From Cyclina sinensis (lineage: Eukaryota; Mollusca; Bivalvia; Venerida; Veneridae): DNA of 64,000 bases. Positions within the stretch are counted from its first letter, which is position 1; every line of letters starts with the position of its first letter. The notes beneath the pieces were generated by a model. That model saw only the letters and a program-made list of their open reading frames with translations. It made no database searches and was not told the origin of the DNA. The stretch is from positions 32,886,882 to 32,950,881 of the forward strand of contig JAAONU010000006.1 of assembly GCA_012932295.1 (NCBI GenBank), in the 5' to 3' direction. The position numbers and the translations under genes are program-made. Shown in pieces: positions 37,991 through 49,996 of the stretch.

Positions 37991-40006
37991 ACTATTATGG
38001 TCGCTGTTTCAGCAGGTGGCGTCATCGACAGCGTCGTGTAAAAACTATAGTGTTCTGATTTTTCATAAACCATGAGGCTTAGAGTTTTGTTATTTGTTTT
38101 AAGCTTTGTCTAGTGGAACTCTATAATGTTGATTCAAATCATGACCATAGGGCTTATATATAGGAAAAACTTTGAAAAACTTTGAAAAGTATCTGCACCC
38201 CATGGGACTCGTGGTTGTACTTACATAGCAAAAAAACTATAAATTGGAAAGCACAAAGCCTAAACCTTTACTATTTACTTACATGGGATGGGAAGGTACT
38301 TCTCTCCCCCAATCCTTGATGTGACCTCCCAATCATTATCTGACCCCTCCAATTTTTTCAATTTGTAAGTACATCCCCATTCCCCTCCAAGCCCCACCTC
38401 ATTTTTTTACATTTTTTTATACGTATGTAGTTGTCCCCAACCATCACCGTTCCCTTCCTCTCAAATCCACCTTTCCCCCCCCCCCCCGCCCCAACACACC
38501 AATTCTTTACTTTTTTAAACTTAATTTCTAATTTTGCACGTGGGTATCATCTTTGACTTCAGCTGAAATTGACTTTGTGCTTCAGACCTACTTACTTTAA
38601 TTGAAGCTCTGTGTCCATGAAGTTTGGACCAGATGTACAATTTTGCATACAAACGACGTTTGGTGGGTATACAGGAGTCACTTTGTGGGTTTGTCGGTTG
38701 GTCCACATATTGAACCATATTGTCATGCATGAAGGGATGTTGAAATAAGTTGACACAAATGTTAAACACATTGAGACCATTGAGCGCAAACAACTCCCAA
38801 CTGCATAACTCAAAGGTTGTGGTCAGTCTTAGAGGTCATCCATATTTTGTGTCCAATCTGTAAATTTATCAAGTGATTTCGAAATGATATGGCACAAGTA
38901 ATGGCTACATGATAGGTATGTGTCAAGCTTAGTCACCTTAATAGAAAAGTTTGGTAGAAAAATTTGTGAAGAAGTTGGGTTCAAAAAACCTATAACTCTA
39001 CCATTCTTATTTAGTTCTTTTTTATATATTTTCCTCTCTTGCCTCTGACAAGGTGGTACTGTGGGGGTATTCACATTTAGTGATAGCTGTATTTATATTT
39101 TGTAGCAGTATGTTTACTCCAATTTATTCTTGTATTAACTAAGTTACCGTTTTACGGCCGTGTTTGTTACTTTAGCCATTAAGGTATCGTCTTCCATCCG
39201 TATATCAAATCTTCCTGTTTTTTGGTTTGTAAGTTATATTCAATTTTGGGCTAGAACATTATATATTTTTTTATAAGAAGAGTTTTGAAGAACTTCCTTA
39301 CAAAGAACTGTAAAACTGTGAATTGAGCGTAGAGGACCATTCGACAATGTTGCAACTTAAAAAAAAATCAATATACTGTGGTTGCTTAGAAAACTCTTAA
39401 ACATTTTCCCAATTATGTCTTTGCAACTGTGGAACCTCAAATGAATGGACATTAGTGACGCCCGTGTCTTAATTTGAACTAATCTGAAATATATTTCAAA
39501 AAGTCAGAAATCCGGGCTTATTGTCTCAGACGTATTTGTCTTAGTGGATTTTCCCCTATAGGTGCGGTAGCTATAACAGTATCTCTACAAAGTTTCGCCA
39601 ATATGCACCAAGTTCAGACAAAATAATGAGCTAATAAATGCTTTCTTAAAGCAGCAAGGTTTTATTCTATAGTTTTACCGTCTTTCTACACCGTTTCAAA
39701 TTCCTTTTAAGAGACGTACCATCTGGAATTATAAGACAATACAAAATATGGATTTGTCGATTTTTATCGTTTTCATGTTTTACACTGACTTCTTTTTATA
39801 ACCTACGCAATGCATACATTTCTTTCAGGAAGTGAAGAAACAAAATAAATCTGCTTTCAAATGCATGACGTGTTCTTGATAAGATTTCACTCTTAGGGTA
39901 GATTTACCAATCAAATTAATGGGTTTTATCAGTTATTTGCAATTTTTTGTTTGACTGAGAGGTTACTACACTGTAACAAACTTTATAATTTAAATGAAGT
40001 GAAAAA
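37991..40006. other. non-coding DNA upstream of the GT31 gene
   Basis: It includes a C-rich tract near 38468-38492. The whole stretch is shared with copy 2 (split there by the Ty3 element). No exon is recognised. The GT31 promoter presumably lies near its 3' end. Confidence 0.5.
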
Positions 40007-41230
40007 ATGAGTGTTCTCATTAAAAGTCGATGTACAACATGTATGTTTGGGAGGAGATTTAGAAAATATGCTTTAGTGTTTTGGTTTTCGACTGCATATA
40101 TGTTAATTCTCGGCCTGTTACGTTACAGCGGAAACGTACAAGGACTGTTTGTGTACACGGACTCGCAGTATATGTGGACATTTCAGAAGAAGATTATGAC
40201 AATGAAAAAACCTGTAACACATGCTTATGATATATCAAGCACGGACACTTTTGCTGTTCAAACGGAAATAACTCTAAAACCCCGGTTTGCTAAATTCTTT
40301 AAATCTGAAAATAATTCTTTTAAGATACCAATCGAAACATACTATGTTATTGAAAATAGAGGGCTATGTAGTGAAGCAGAAAATCTGAGTGTGGTTATAA
40401 TGGTTCACACGGCTCCGACGAATTTCATTAACAGAATGACTATTAGAAAAACATGGGGAAATAACTCGTACTATTCTGACTTTGGAACCACAAGATTATT
40501 GTTCTTGTTGGGTCGAGTGAGTAACACTAGTTTACAATTAAAGATAGAAAAGGAATTCAAACAGTTTGGTGATGTTGTTCAAGGAGATTTCGTGGATTCC
40601 TATTACAATTTAACATTGAAAGGCACAATGGGATTTAAATGGTTAAGCGAACGATGTCGAAATGCAAAAGTAGTCCTGAAAGTTGATGATGACGTAATTG
40701 TCAATATGTTTATCTTCCTTACAAATTTTCTACCTTCATTCCTTTCAAGACCTAGGCACATGGCTTGTCGACGTCTACATAAAGCAGGAATTCAGCGGAA
40801 CAAGAATTCTAAGTGGGGCATTGAGGAATACCTTTTTAAGGGGGAAAGGTTTTATCCAGATTATTGTCAAGGTTTCATTGTGATTATTTCAAACGACGTA
40901 ATTCCGGATCTGGTCACGTCAACGTCTTTGACACCATTTTTCTGGATAGATGATATATTTTCATACGGTTTGGTTCCAGATAATGTGCCACAAATGCAAT
41001 ATACAAACATTGGAATTGATAAAACGGTTGTATTTGGTGCTAACGCCGGAATTAAGTGTTATCAAAGACTCGATTGCACATGCCTTGCGATTCTTCTGTG
41101 GGCAGACATTCCTCAGAAGATGGAAATGATTTGGAAAATGATGGATAGAAACTTTAGGTGGAAACAGCCAGTAGACGATAAATTGAATTTATTAAACTTC
41201 CTTATTAAGACGAAGTACAGTTTCGTTTAG
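40007..41230 (+). CDS. GT31-family beta-1,3-galactosyl/N-acetylglucosaminyltransferase, intact
   Basis: Intronless 407-residue type II membrane protein. Family members transfer galactose or GlcNAc in beta-1,3 linkage to glycans in the Golgi; the acceptor and donor cannot be read from sequence. A basic cytoplasmic start is followed by a hydrophobic anchor at about residues 22-40, a stem, then the GT31 motifs: RMTIRKTWG (about 145-153), the metal-binding KVDDDV (about 223-228), YPDYCQGF (about 285-292), and WIDDIFSYG in the place of the usual E/D-D-V block (about 315-323). Several NxS/T sites are present. The Met at 40007 is preceded by AAA/AAATG context and is shared with the second copy. Length is normal for the family. 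A frameshifted duplicate lies at 57756-58981. Confidence 0.9.
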   Translation: MSVLIKSRCTTCMFGRRFRKYALVFWFSTAYMLILGLLRYSGNVQGLFVYTDSQYMWTFQKKIMTMKKPVTHAYDISSTDTFAVQTEITLKPRFAKFFKSENNSFKIPIETYYVIENRGLCSEAENLSVVIMVHTAPTNFINRMTIRKTWGNNSYYSDFGTTRLLFLLGRVSNTSLQLKIEKEFKQFGDVVQGDFVDSYYNLTLKGTMGFKWLSERCRNAKVVLKVDDDVIVNMFIFLTNFLPSFLSRPRHMACRRLHKAGIQRNKNSKWGIEEYLFKGERFYPDYCQGFIVIISNDVIPDLVTSTSLTPFFWIDDIFSYGLVPDNVPQMQYTNIGIDKTVVFGANAGIKCYQRLDCTCLAILLWADIPQKMEMIWKMMDRNFRWKQPVDDKLNLLNFLIKTKYSFV

Positions 41231-42882
41231 TCAAGCCGCCGTTTTTCTTAATTGTAGTGTATGGTATACAATAATACTTTAGTAAAACAGTGTAACTTTA
41301 GGCCACCCATTCTTGTTGTTCAAAATGTGTGTTAATAATCTTTGACGTTTGACGTTTTTGAAAGTACTCTCTCTTATATTAAAGCCTGAATATCAGTGAC
41401 AACATTTTTGTCTCAAGTCTAAAAAATATTTTATAAACTTATGTAAAAGACTATAGAAGCCTGTTCAGATTCAACAGCAAAAAATGCAAACACATGAACA
41501 AAATAATTTACTGGTACTCTTTTAAAATGAAGAGTATTTTTCTGTCTTATTTACATGTTAGACCATTCCTATTCAAACTGAAACATATGCCATAATAACC
41601 TTAATATCTGGTCAGCTTATCCCAAAACCAATAATTGTCCTTTTTTCTATTGAACATTTTTTTCTGCCTAGTTTGATTATCCTTGGCAAATCCGTCAAGG
41701 GGTAAGCGACGATGAACAGTTAAGGAAAAGAATGCTTTGGTCTGAGTGAGCGTATCGTTATCTTTAGGATATTATCCGTAAAAGTCATACTGGACAGGAA
41801 TGTACCTAACCATCATTACTGTAAAGGACCAGTACAAGACTCTGCCATTTTTCTCAAATTTATGGTAATGGTCGGTATAGGGGTTCAAACCAATGTCTTA
41901 TGGCCCTGGTTATAATTCGTAAACGGTAGAGGTCACAGTGAACTTGACTTATTACAAAACGATTTGACAATTTGATATGGAGTTGCTTCTTAAAAATGAT
42001 TGACGATCTGAGGCTGACGTGGCCAATTTTGCACATAAAAGTAACTGTGATCTTTACCTATGACACACAATTCTCTGGACGCTTACACGTATCAAGAACA
42101 AATTCTGTGAAAATTAAGCTCTATCACAAGACAAATAAAAGAACAAATCGCACTTCATCGAAGTAGGCCGTAAGAAGTGTCGGAAAGCTTGGATATTTAT
42201 AATGCCTCTACTGCTAGATAACTGAAAAAAATTATCATTTCTGTTCAACAATGTTCACATTTGGTAGGAACACAGCAGCAGTGAAAAAATAGATACACAC
42301 ACACATGTAATTTTCATATTTACGTGGCAGTTCCTTAAGCAGTTTTGAAAAGAAGCTTCTATTTTGTTGGAAACATTAGCTCTTCTTATTTTTGATAATT
42401 TGGTCAGTTTTCATGCTCAGATACATTCATAACAAAATTAACGACCTGGGATTTTGTTTATATACCCTAATCTTTCAGTGAGAGATTGAACTCACGACCC
42501 CTGGATTGATTAGAAGTGCTGTGCGTTACCAATGGATCACTTATATATCCCCATTTTAATCTTGTCAGTCGTGTTGATTTATTGTGAAAAAAGGGAAGTA
42601 CAATTTTATTCTAATATTTACCCCCCAGATCCGGAATGTGTTTGGCAGTTTTCTCGCTCTTTTCACAACTCCCGGTAATTAAAATTGCAACTGACACAAA
42701 TACTGATCATAAAGGTCAAACTTTCAGACATTTTAAATCGATGTAATTCTTACTAAAACTTAACAAAGAAGGACAAAAAATAATTGTTCAAAAAAGTTTA
42801 TACAAGTGTACATAACTGGAAATGATCTGAAGTTTATGCAGGCGGAAAGAATAAGGAGGGATTGCACAAGAGTACAGCCGCT
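41231..42882. other. 3' flank of GT31 gene within duplication copy 1
   Basis: Non-coding. An ATTAAA is near 41380. The sequence is closely matched in copy 2 (58982-60483). A tRNA-like block is at about 42480-42540. Confidence 0.5.
42478..42542 (-). repeat. tRNA-like fragment (copy 1)
   Basis: On the minus strand TTGGTAACGCACAG resembles a tRNA A-box/D-arm and GAGTTCAATCTC a B box. The duplicate is at about 60085-60142. It is likely a tRNA-derived repeat. Confidence 0.4.
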
Positions 42883-43034
42883 GACAGTACTTGGACACAA
42901 CACTCCGTTGGACAAGACTTCCCACTGACCTATATTTATTTGATCTTGACTCTTAAATGACTGGTTCCTCAGCGCAAAGTCAAAGCATCAGCTTCGGAGG
43001 CATTGTCATCTTACAGTGACAGTTCTTGTTTACA
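42883..43034. repeat. junction between duplication copies: GGCATATAG-family fragment
   Basis: About 150 bp, starting GACAGTACTTGGACACAACA and ending CAGTGACAGTTCTTGTTTAC, matches the 3' part of the repeat at 31592-32420. It separates the two segmental copies and is absent at their other borders. Confidence 0.7.
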
Positions 43035-43830
43035 TTGTTTCCCTGATGCTGGACATCCTCCTTTAGGATGACAATTTCCACAACAGCGATAAGGCACTTT
43101 CATTATGTCCTTGTTTCCTTGTGTTTGAGCGTTGGGGCATTGACGTCTTTAATTTTTGGATTGCACTTGATTTGACCTTCGTTGAAATATCTTTGAATAT
43201 CTTGAAACATTTTGTGGCGTTTGTGTGTCCATTACTTTGAGTTGTTTCTGGATGTACTCATGTGTTTGACAGATTTGAACAGCTTTAGTTAATGTTAATT
43301 TACCGGCCTATGAGACCAGCTTTTCTCGAACTTTGGGTGATCTAATGCTAAAAACAACTCTGTCCCTTATAAGGTTATCCCTTTGTTCCTCACATTCGTT
43401 TACCAAAGTCTTCAGTTTAGTGAAAAACTGTTGGAATGAATGAGTTTTTACTCTGCATCCATTGTTGAATCTATATCTGCAAACTACTGGGTTGGATTTT
43501 GGTTGCTAGTGCTTGTGAAAGGCTGCAAATACTATTTCTGGTCTTTTTTTTATCATTTTCAGGCACGCCTAAAGTATTTAATATTTCCTGGCCTTTTCCA
43601 CCTATCCACAACGGACACATTGTCACGTTCATCTCATCAGTTTTGTCCATTAACGGCCCTTTAGATATAAGTTCACATTGCTGCCGAAACCTTTTGAAAG
43701 TTTCCAACAGATTTTGACTTTTTCCAGTCTAATTTCAGTATGGGTAGACCAGTTAAATAAATTCTGTTAATACAATTCTACCACAATGAGTTAACTATTC
43801 CAATCACTCCAATCACAATTCTATGATCGT
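43035..43830 (-). pseudogene. duplicated gag fragment of the decayed Ty3 relic
   Basis: It matches 35353-36150, including the zinc-knuckle region and the block CACGTTCATCTCATCAGTTT. It is frameshifted. There is no adjoining pol here, which shows the duplication cut through the relic. Confidence 0.7.
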
Positions 43831-43904
43831 ATCATTTCAGGCACCATGCTTTGTATACAACAAGAAGGTATGTTAACTGTATGACAAAAGTTTAGTTTTT
43901 ATGC

Positions 43905-44580
43905 TCCCCGAAGGGAGAACATATAGTCGGCGACTTTTCCGTCTGTCCGTCCGTCTGTCTGTCCGGTTTTGTCCTTAGTATAACTGGAACACCAATGAAA
44001 GGATTTACTTTTAACTTCATCAAATGATAGAGGACATTAAGAGTAAGTGCAGTGCACATGAACCATAACTCACCTTATCTAGTTTTCTTATTACCTCTCA
44101 TCAGTACATTTTACTCGTCTGGAGGAAATCTCTTAAACCATGAAAGGCATTTAGTTGATATTTGGCACATTGATAGAGTTGAGTAATAGAAAGTGCAGTG
44201 TCCAAAAACCGTAACTCTAGCTGCCCCCATTTTTTCATTATTTCCCTTTATAAGTTTTATTATTATGATATAGTGCTTGTCTAGACCATAACTCTAAAAT
44301 TATTAATGGGATTTAGTTTATTTTTAAGATATTGATAAAAAGTCTATACATGAAGTGTAGTGTTGAATGATTGTAATTCTACCTTGCTCCAGTTTTCCGT
44401 TATCTCCCTTTATTACATTTTTTCAATGCTAGTTGGATTTTGTCTTGAGTATAATTCAAAAACCAATGACGGGATTTCCTTATAAGTTTATAAGATAAGA
44501 AAGGACTTTCAGAGTAATTGCAGTGCACAAGAACCATAATTTGTCTTGACTTTATTTTAGCTCACCTTAGCACAAAGTAC
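43905..44580. repeat. interspersed repeat, duplicate of 36415-36950
   Basis: Opens TTATGCTCCCCGAAGGGAGA, a more regular hyphenated palindrome than copy 1, followed by the GTCCGTCCGTCTGTCTGTCC tract and the same blocks in order. Confidence 0.7.
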
Positions 44581-44809
44581 TCAAAGGTGAGTTATTGGTA
44601 TTACTGATTGTCCGGCGTACATCGGCGTGCGTCGTGCCTAAGGGCGTTGTCAACAATTTGACTTGAACGACTTCTCCTCCTAAGCCGCTAAGCCAAAATT
44701 GACGAAAAATGCCTGGGATGTTCCTTGTATGAAACCCTACCAAAGTTGTTCATAGAATTGAATTCCATCAAGAACTCTAGTTGTTATGTCAACTGAAAGG
44801 AAAAACTAT

Positions 44810-46090
44810 GAAAATTTTCTTGTCTGAAACCACAAGGCCCTGAGCCTTAAGATTGGTATGTAGAATTGTCTTGTGGACTTCTATCAAGTTTGTTCTAATT
44901 ATGCACTTGGAGTCAAATTTAGTCCTGCTCCGGGGGTCAATTGATTTTACATAGGCTTATTTAGGGAAAACTTTGAAAATCTTCTAGGCCCTGAGCCTTA
45001 AGAGTTAGTATGTAACAGTGTCTAGTGGACCTCTACCAAGTTTGTTTAAATTATATCCTTGGGGTCAAATTTGACCCCACCCCAGGATCATTGGTTTTAC
45101 ATAGGCTTATTTAGGGGAAACTTTTAAAATCTTCTTGTCTGAAACCACAAGACCCTGAGCATTAAGATTTAGTATGTAGCATTATCTAGTGGACCTCTAC
45201 AAAGTTTGTTCAAATTAAATCCCTGGGGTCAAATTTGGCCCCACCCGGGGTCATTGGTTTTACATAGGCTTATTTAGGGGAGACTGAAAATCTTCTTGTC
45301 TGAAACCACAAGGCCCTGAGCCTTCAGATTTAGTATGTAGCAGTGACTAGTGGACCTCTACAAAGTTTGTTCAAATTATATCCCTGGGGTCAAATTTGGC
45401 CCCACCCGTGGTCATTGGTTTTACATAGGTTTATTTAGGGGAAACTTTTAAAATCTTCTTGTCTGAAACCACAAGGCCCTGAGCCTTAAGATTTAGTATG
45501 TAGCATTATCTAGTGGACCTCTACCAAGTTTGTTCAAATTATACCTCCGAGGTCAAATTTGGTCCCACCTTGGGTAATTGGTTTTACATAGGCTTATTTA
45601 GGGAAACTTTTGAAAATCTTCTTGTCTGAAACCTCAAGGCTCTGAGCCTTAAGATTTGGTAAGTAGCATTGTTAAATGTACTACTACCAAGTTTGTTCAA
45701 ATTATACCCCTGGGGTTTAATTTGGTCTTGTCGCGGGGGTCAGTTGATTTTACATAGGCTTATATATGGACTACTTTGAAAATCCTCTTGTCCTAAACCT
45801 TAAGGCTCTGAGGCTTAAGATTTGGTACGTAACATTGTCTAGTTGACTTCTACCAAAGTGGTTCAAATTATGCCCCTTGGGTCAATTCCTTTTACATAGG
45901 CATATATAGGGAAAACTTTGAAAAACTTCTTGAAACAACAAAGCCTAGAACTTAGATATTTTTAATGGAGCATCAGGTAGAGGTCATCTACCAAGTTTGT
46001 TCAAAGTATGCTCCTTGCGTGAAAATTGGCTCTGCCCTGTGGGTCACTTGAATTCATATAGATTTATATAGGGAGACTCTTAAAAAGCTT
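44810..46090. repeat. about 160-bp tandem array, eight units (duplication copy 2)
   Basis: The units are the same as in 37150-37990. Starts of the GAAACCACAAGGC block or its variants are near 44822, 44980 (shortened), 45137, 45298, 45460, 45620, 45788 and 45930. It has three more units than copy 1. Confidence 0.85.
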
Positions 46091-46931
46091 CTGATGTTAG
46101 TCAAACTATTATGGTCGCTGATTCAGCAGGTGGCGTCATGGACAGCATCGTGTAAAAACTTTAGTGTTCTGATTTTTCATAAACCATAAGGCTTAGAGTT
46201 TTGTTATTTGTTTTAAGCTTTGTCTGGTGGACCTTCTATAATGTTGATTCAAATCATGACCATGGGGCCTATATATAGTTATATAGGAAAAACTTGGAAA
46301 ATCTTCTTCCTTAAAAACGATTGCAACAGACTTTTGTAATTTGATGTAAGACATCCTCTGGTAGACCTCTACCAAGATTGTTCATATTATGTCCCTGGGG
46401 TGAAAAGTATCTGCTCCCCATGGGACTCTTGGTTGGACTTACATAGCAAAAAATCTATAAATTGGAAAGCACAAAACGTAAACTTTTACTATTTACTTAC
46501 ATGTGATGGGAAGGTACTTCCCTCCCCCAATCCTGGATGTGACCTCCCCTCCCAACCATTATCTGATCCCCCAATTTTTAATTTTTAATGCGTAGTTACA
46601 AGCCCTCCAAGCCCCATCCCCAATTTTTGTTTACATTTGGGTTTTTTTCAAATATACGTAAGTACTTGCCCCCACCCATCACCGTTGCCGGCCTCTCAAA
46701 TCCCCACACACGCCATTCATTACTTTTTAACTCAATTTCTAATTTTGCACGTGAATATCATCTTTGACTTCAGCTGATATTGACTTTGTACTTCAGACCT
46801 AATTACTTTAATTGAAGCTCTGCGGCCATGAAGTTTGGACCAGATGTACAATTTTGCATACAAACGACGTTGGGTGGGTAAACAGGAGTCCCTCTATGGA
46901 TTTGTCGGTTGGTCCACATATTGTACCATAT

Positions 46932-47834
46932 TGTAACAGGAAGGCCGTGATTATATAAATCTCTCTGTTAAGATTTATCAGGACAGGACAGTGGGTAATT
47001 CGTACAAGAAATATACTTGACAGTTTTCAACTTCTGTATTTATTCGACTCTTATCTAATTAATTAATATCTATTGTTTAGTTAAGATAAAATAAAAGAAA
47101 TGTTTAGTTTAAATATATGCTAGTTAATGTTAGACTGAGTAAAATCAGCTGTAATAAATGTATCCTCAAGTCTTTGGTTGTTAAAAGTTATAGTTACATT
47201 TCTTCTATGTCTCCAATCCACTCGTGAATCACACCATATAATTAAAATGTAAGCTAAATTTAAAATATTTGTTTTAGATGGCTGATGTTATTGCCGAGAT
47301 CCGAAAACGAAAAGCCCCGGTCTTCCTGCGCTCTCAGGTTTTTAAATGTTCCCGCGCCAGAATACTTTTCCATTACTCAAGACGTTTTTCGGCAGTTCCA
47401 TCCAATCAGAATCCAGCTTACATAAAAATTCAAAATATCACCCAATTAGATTATTTCAGAAGTAAAATGTTCCTACGTCATAAATATATACTTCCTCAGA
47501 CATTTTATAATAAAATTGATGCTTTAGGATCTTTTGCAAGTTTAATAACAGATAACACTAAATGGTATTAGTGTTATACAACCTTTAACATAAACAGGAA
47601 ACACCTTTCACATTTAACAGTTATTAGGAGGACACACAAGTAAAGGTGGCGCTTCAAGTTAAAATAAACAATGTATATTTTAACACGGATTTCAAGACAC
47701 CCAAGGTTTGAAGACATAAATTAATATAAGTTAATTTTTCCAGCTACTATTATTAAACCATTAAACCAGACACATGGCAAAACAATGCATTTACTAAGTT
47801 ATTTCTGCAAATGTTTTATGTATCCGCGACCTGT
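46932..47834 (-). repeat. 3' LTR of the Ty3 element (shorter copy)
   Basis: It matches 55224-56126 with few differences. Homology stops at GCGACCTGT, so it lacks the counterpart of the last 230 bp of the other LTR. Confidence 0.85.
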
Positions 47835-48097
47835 AACATTATCAAGAAATACCTATGAACATGTAATATTGAATAGAACTTTAAGGTCACACAAAAATGA
47901 TAAAATTAACAGATCAGAAATTCTGAACCCTGAACAAACATCAAACTAGTTTAAGTAGGCAAGAATAAGTTCATATTTTCTCTTTAATTCCACCAGAATC
48001 AAGCTTGTTTATTACAACATCCGTGTACGTCCACCTGTCCGCCTGTTCCAGACTTCTTAGTATACTCCATGACATGCGAGATTCCCCTATTTCTCCC
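47835..48097 (-). other. spacer between extra ORF and 3' LTR
   Basis: About 260 bp with no ORF. The polypurine tract should be here. On the element strand a purine-rich run is near 47975-47990, but none directly abuts the LTR edge. Confidence 0.4.
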
Positions 48098-49601
48098 TTA
48101 ACTAAGCCCTTTATGTAGGTAAAATTGTACTGACGAATCTTCCCATCCTACCTTGTCTTCATCAGATCCCTCATCTTGTGGTTTACCTTCTCCTTCCAAA
48201 GCAAAAAAGGCATACTTATCTAGGAGGGCCTTCCTGAAAATTTGAGGGAAGTCACCAACGTTTCTCTTTTCCAAAAGCATTGCTGCATGTTCATGTGCCA
48301 TTAACTTCTGATCTGGTGTTAGGCTTCTCCTGTTATTCGGAGGCCAGCTTAATGCTTGTCCACGGCACTCAATATCGAGCGTTTTCACAGACGACCAATC
48401 CCTTCTTGCTGGAGGGCATACAGGCATAGCTCCTCTTGAAAGAAGCCTGTATGCCCTAGCCCGCATACCTTCCCCATGCACTCCCGACATGTCTGGACTG
48501 GAGCAGGTACTTGAAGCACTGGAAGAAGTTGAGGAACCATCTTCACTCTCAGCTCTCTGGATCACTGCTGGCCTATTAAGTTCTCTTATCTCTCTCCTAT
48601 CCAATACCGTTTCTCCTGTTTCCCTCACACTGTCTGTCCCATTGCATGTAGTCTCAAAAATCTCTTCTCCCTCTGCTCTTGCTTGGTCTCTTTTAGAATT
48701 CCCAAAACCACCCCTTCCCATATGTCTAGCCTCGGCACCTTGTTCTTGTACGTCTGCAGCAACCTGCCTCTGCCTGTCTCCTGCCTCATCAAAGCCTGAA
48801 TCACCATGTCTGTCTCTAACTTCTTCTACCTGCCTCTCATTGTCGGTACTTACGGCTTCTGGTCTTACAGTTTCTACTCTCCTGACCTTCTGATACCTTT
48901 CGCCATATCGACTTTCTTGTCCTTCATGTCCTGTAATTTGACACTCCTGCTCATTCCCTTCTCCTAGTTCGATGTCATCTACATATGTATCGAATTCATC
49001 ATTCACTCTGTCTTTACTAAGTCTTGACTGTTCGTTCCCCGCTGTTTCACCTAAATCTCGTTTCCTCTTTATTGGACTTCCTATCCTTTCCACACTTTTG
49101 TCTTGTGTCTTCTTAGCTTGGTCCCTTCTACCCCTTTCTCTATCCGGAGTCTCTCCTTTTCCGCCACTATACTTAGTGCTCTCTACAACTGTCTTGTGAA
49201 CTGATTGCTCTCGAGATTTCTTCCTTTCAGAGGCAATCCTGGCACCTTCCTTCCATCCATTCGTTCCATATTTCCATCCTTTCTATCTTGTCTGGAAATC
49301 TCTCTGCCCAAGTTCTTACAGCTTTCCGGACCTCATATGCCGCATCACTGTCATAAGCTGTAATGCACTCCACTATTTTGGCATAATCAGCAGGGTAAAT
49401 AGAAAAATAGAATCCATTGGGTCTACTGAATCTGTCTTTAGGAACACTTATATCGGGGTGGCCTGTTTTCATGTGCACTTCCAAGTCACTAACTTTGGTG
49501 AAAGTCCGTGTTTTGCCATGGCACCAAGGGCATAGCACAGTCAGTCGACGGTGTTCGGCTGAGACTAGGTGTTCCACTAGAGCTGTCCTAGAGTTGAACA
49601 T
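48098..49601 (-). pseudogene. extra ORF between integrase and 3' LTR, zinc-finger-like, broken by one frameshift
   Basis: Two open segments in the element orientation: 49601-49227 (124 codons) and 49093-48098 (331 codons). They are separated by a frame change near 49232-49225, after which the second frame stays open from there to 48098, so the parent gene was about 500 codons. The N-terminal part has CPWC followed by an H-x4-H, which is C2H2-finger-like, and a preceding H-x5-H half-finger. The middle is highly charged and Ser-rich (Glu/Arg/Lys/Gln). The C-terminal 110 residues are a compact region with SLTPDQKLMAHEHAAMLLE. There is no signal peptide or membrane segment, so it is not envelope-like. 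I do not recognise the family. An acceptor-like TTATTTCTTTTCAG ends 26 bases before the first Met. Confidence 0.75.
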
Positions 49602-49626
49602 AGCCTCACATAGCCATCAGTTCTCC

Positions 49627-49641
49627 CTGAAAAGAAATAAT
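49627..49641 (-). promoter_or_regulatory. candidate splice acceptor for a subgenomic mRNA of the extra ORF
   Basis: Element-strand ATTATTTCTTTTCAG has a strong pyrimidine tract and AG 26 bases ahead of the ORF's first Met. Spliced subgenomic mRNAs are known for 3' genes of LTR elements. Its use here is inference. Confidence 0.35.
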
Positions 49642-49996
49642 GTTTTGTAAGGGAAGACAGCGAAATTTGATCATACGTAAGATTATTAGTCCTACAGCTG
49701 TTTCTTTACATCCCAGGGGTTCCATTGCAACATGCAGTTGCACTTGGTTGTGTGTTGTTGGAGCGTATGAAAAACACATGCTTACTTTTACCTTCATACA
49801 TATGCTTTTATTTCAAACAAATTTACAAATAATTATACAAATGTCTGTTGTATATTAAATTGTTGGCATATAAAATTTTACACATGTTGTTTCAATTGAG
49901 TTCTATATTTATTCAATCATAAAAATAATACACAAATTCTGTTTGTAATTCACAATTAAACACTGTTTAATTTCACATTTTTACGTTCTCTAACAA

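Larger units (their letters stand above)
35353..42882. repeat. tandem segmental duplication, copy 1
   Basis: About 7.5 kb that recurs in the same orientation at 43035-60483. Homology begins at TTGTTTCCCTGATGCTGG (35353, matching 43035) inside the gag relic and ends at GAGTACAGCCGCT (42882, matching 60483). Components in order: gag fragment, GGCATATAG-like repeat, 160-bp tandem array, GT31 gene and its flanks. Confidence 0.9.

Noticed and set aside
47278..47571. 97-codon plus-strand ORF
   Set aside because: It lies inside the LTR, antisense to the element. The equivalent place in the other LTR (about 55566) has a one-base deletion, so the frame is not conserved.
48489..48893. 134-codon plus-strand ORF
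   Set aside because: Antisense shadow of the charged middle of the accessory ORF; its Ser/Leu-rich composition is what the opposite strand of Glu/Arg codons gives.
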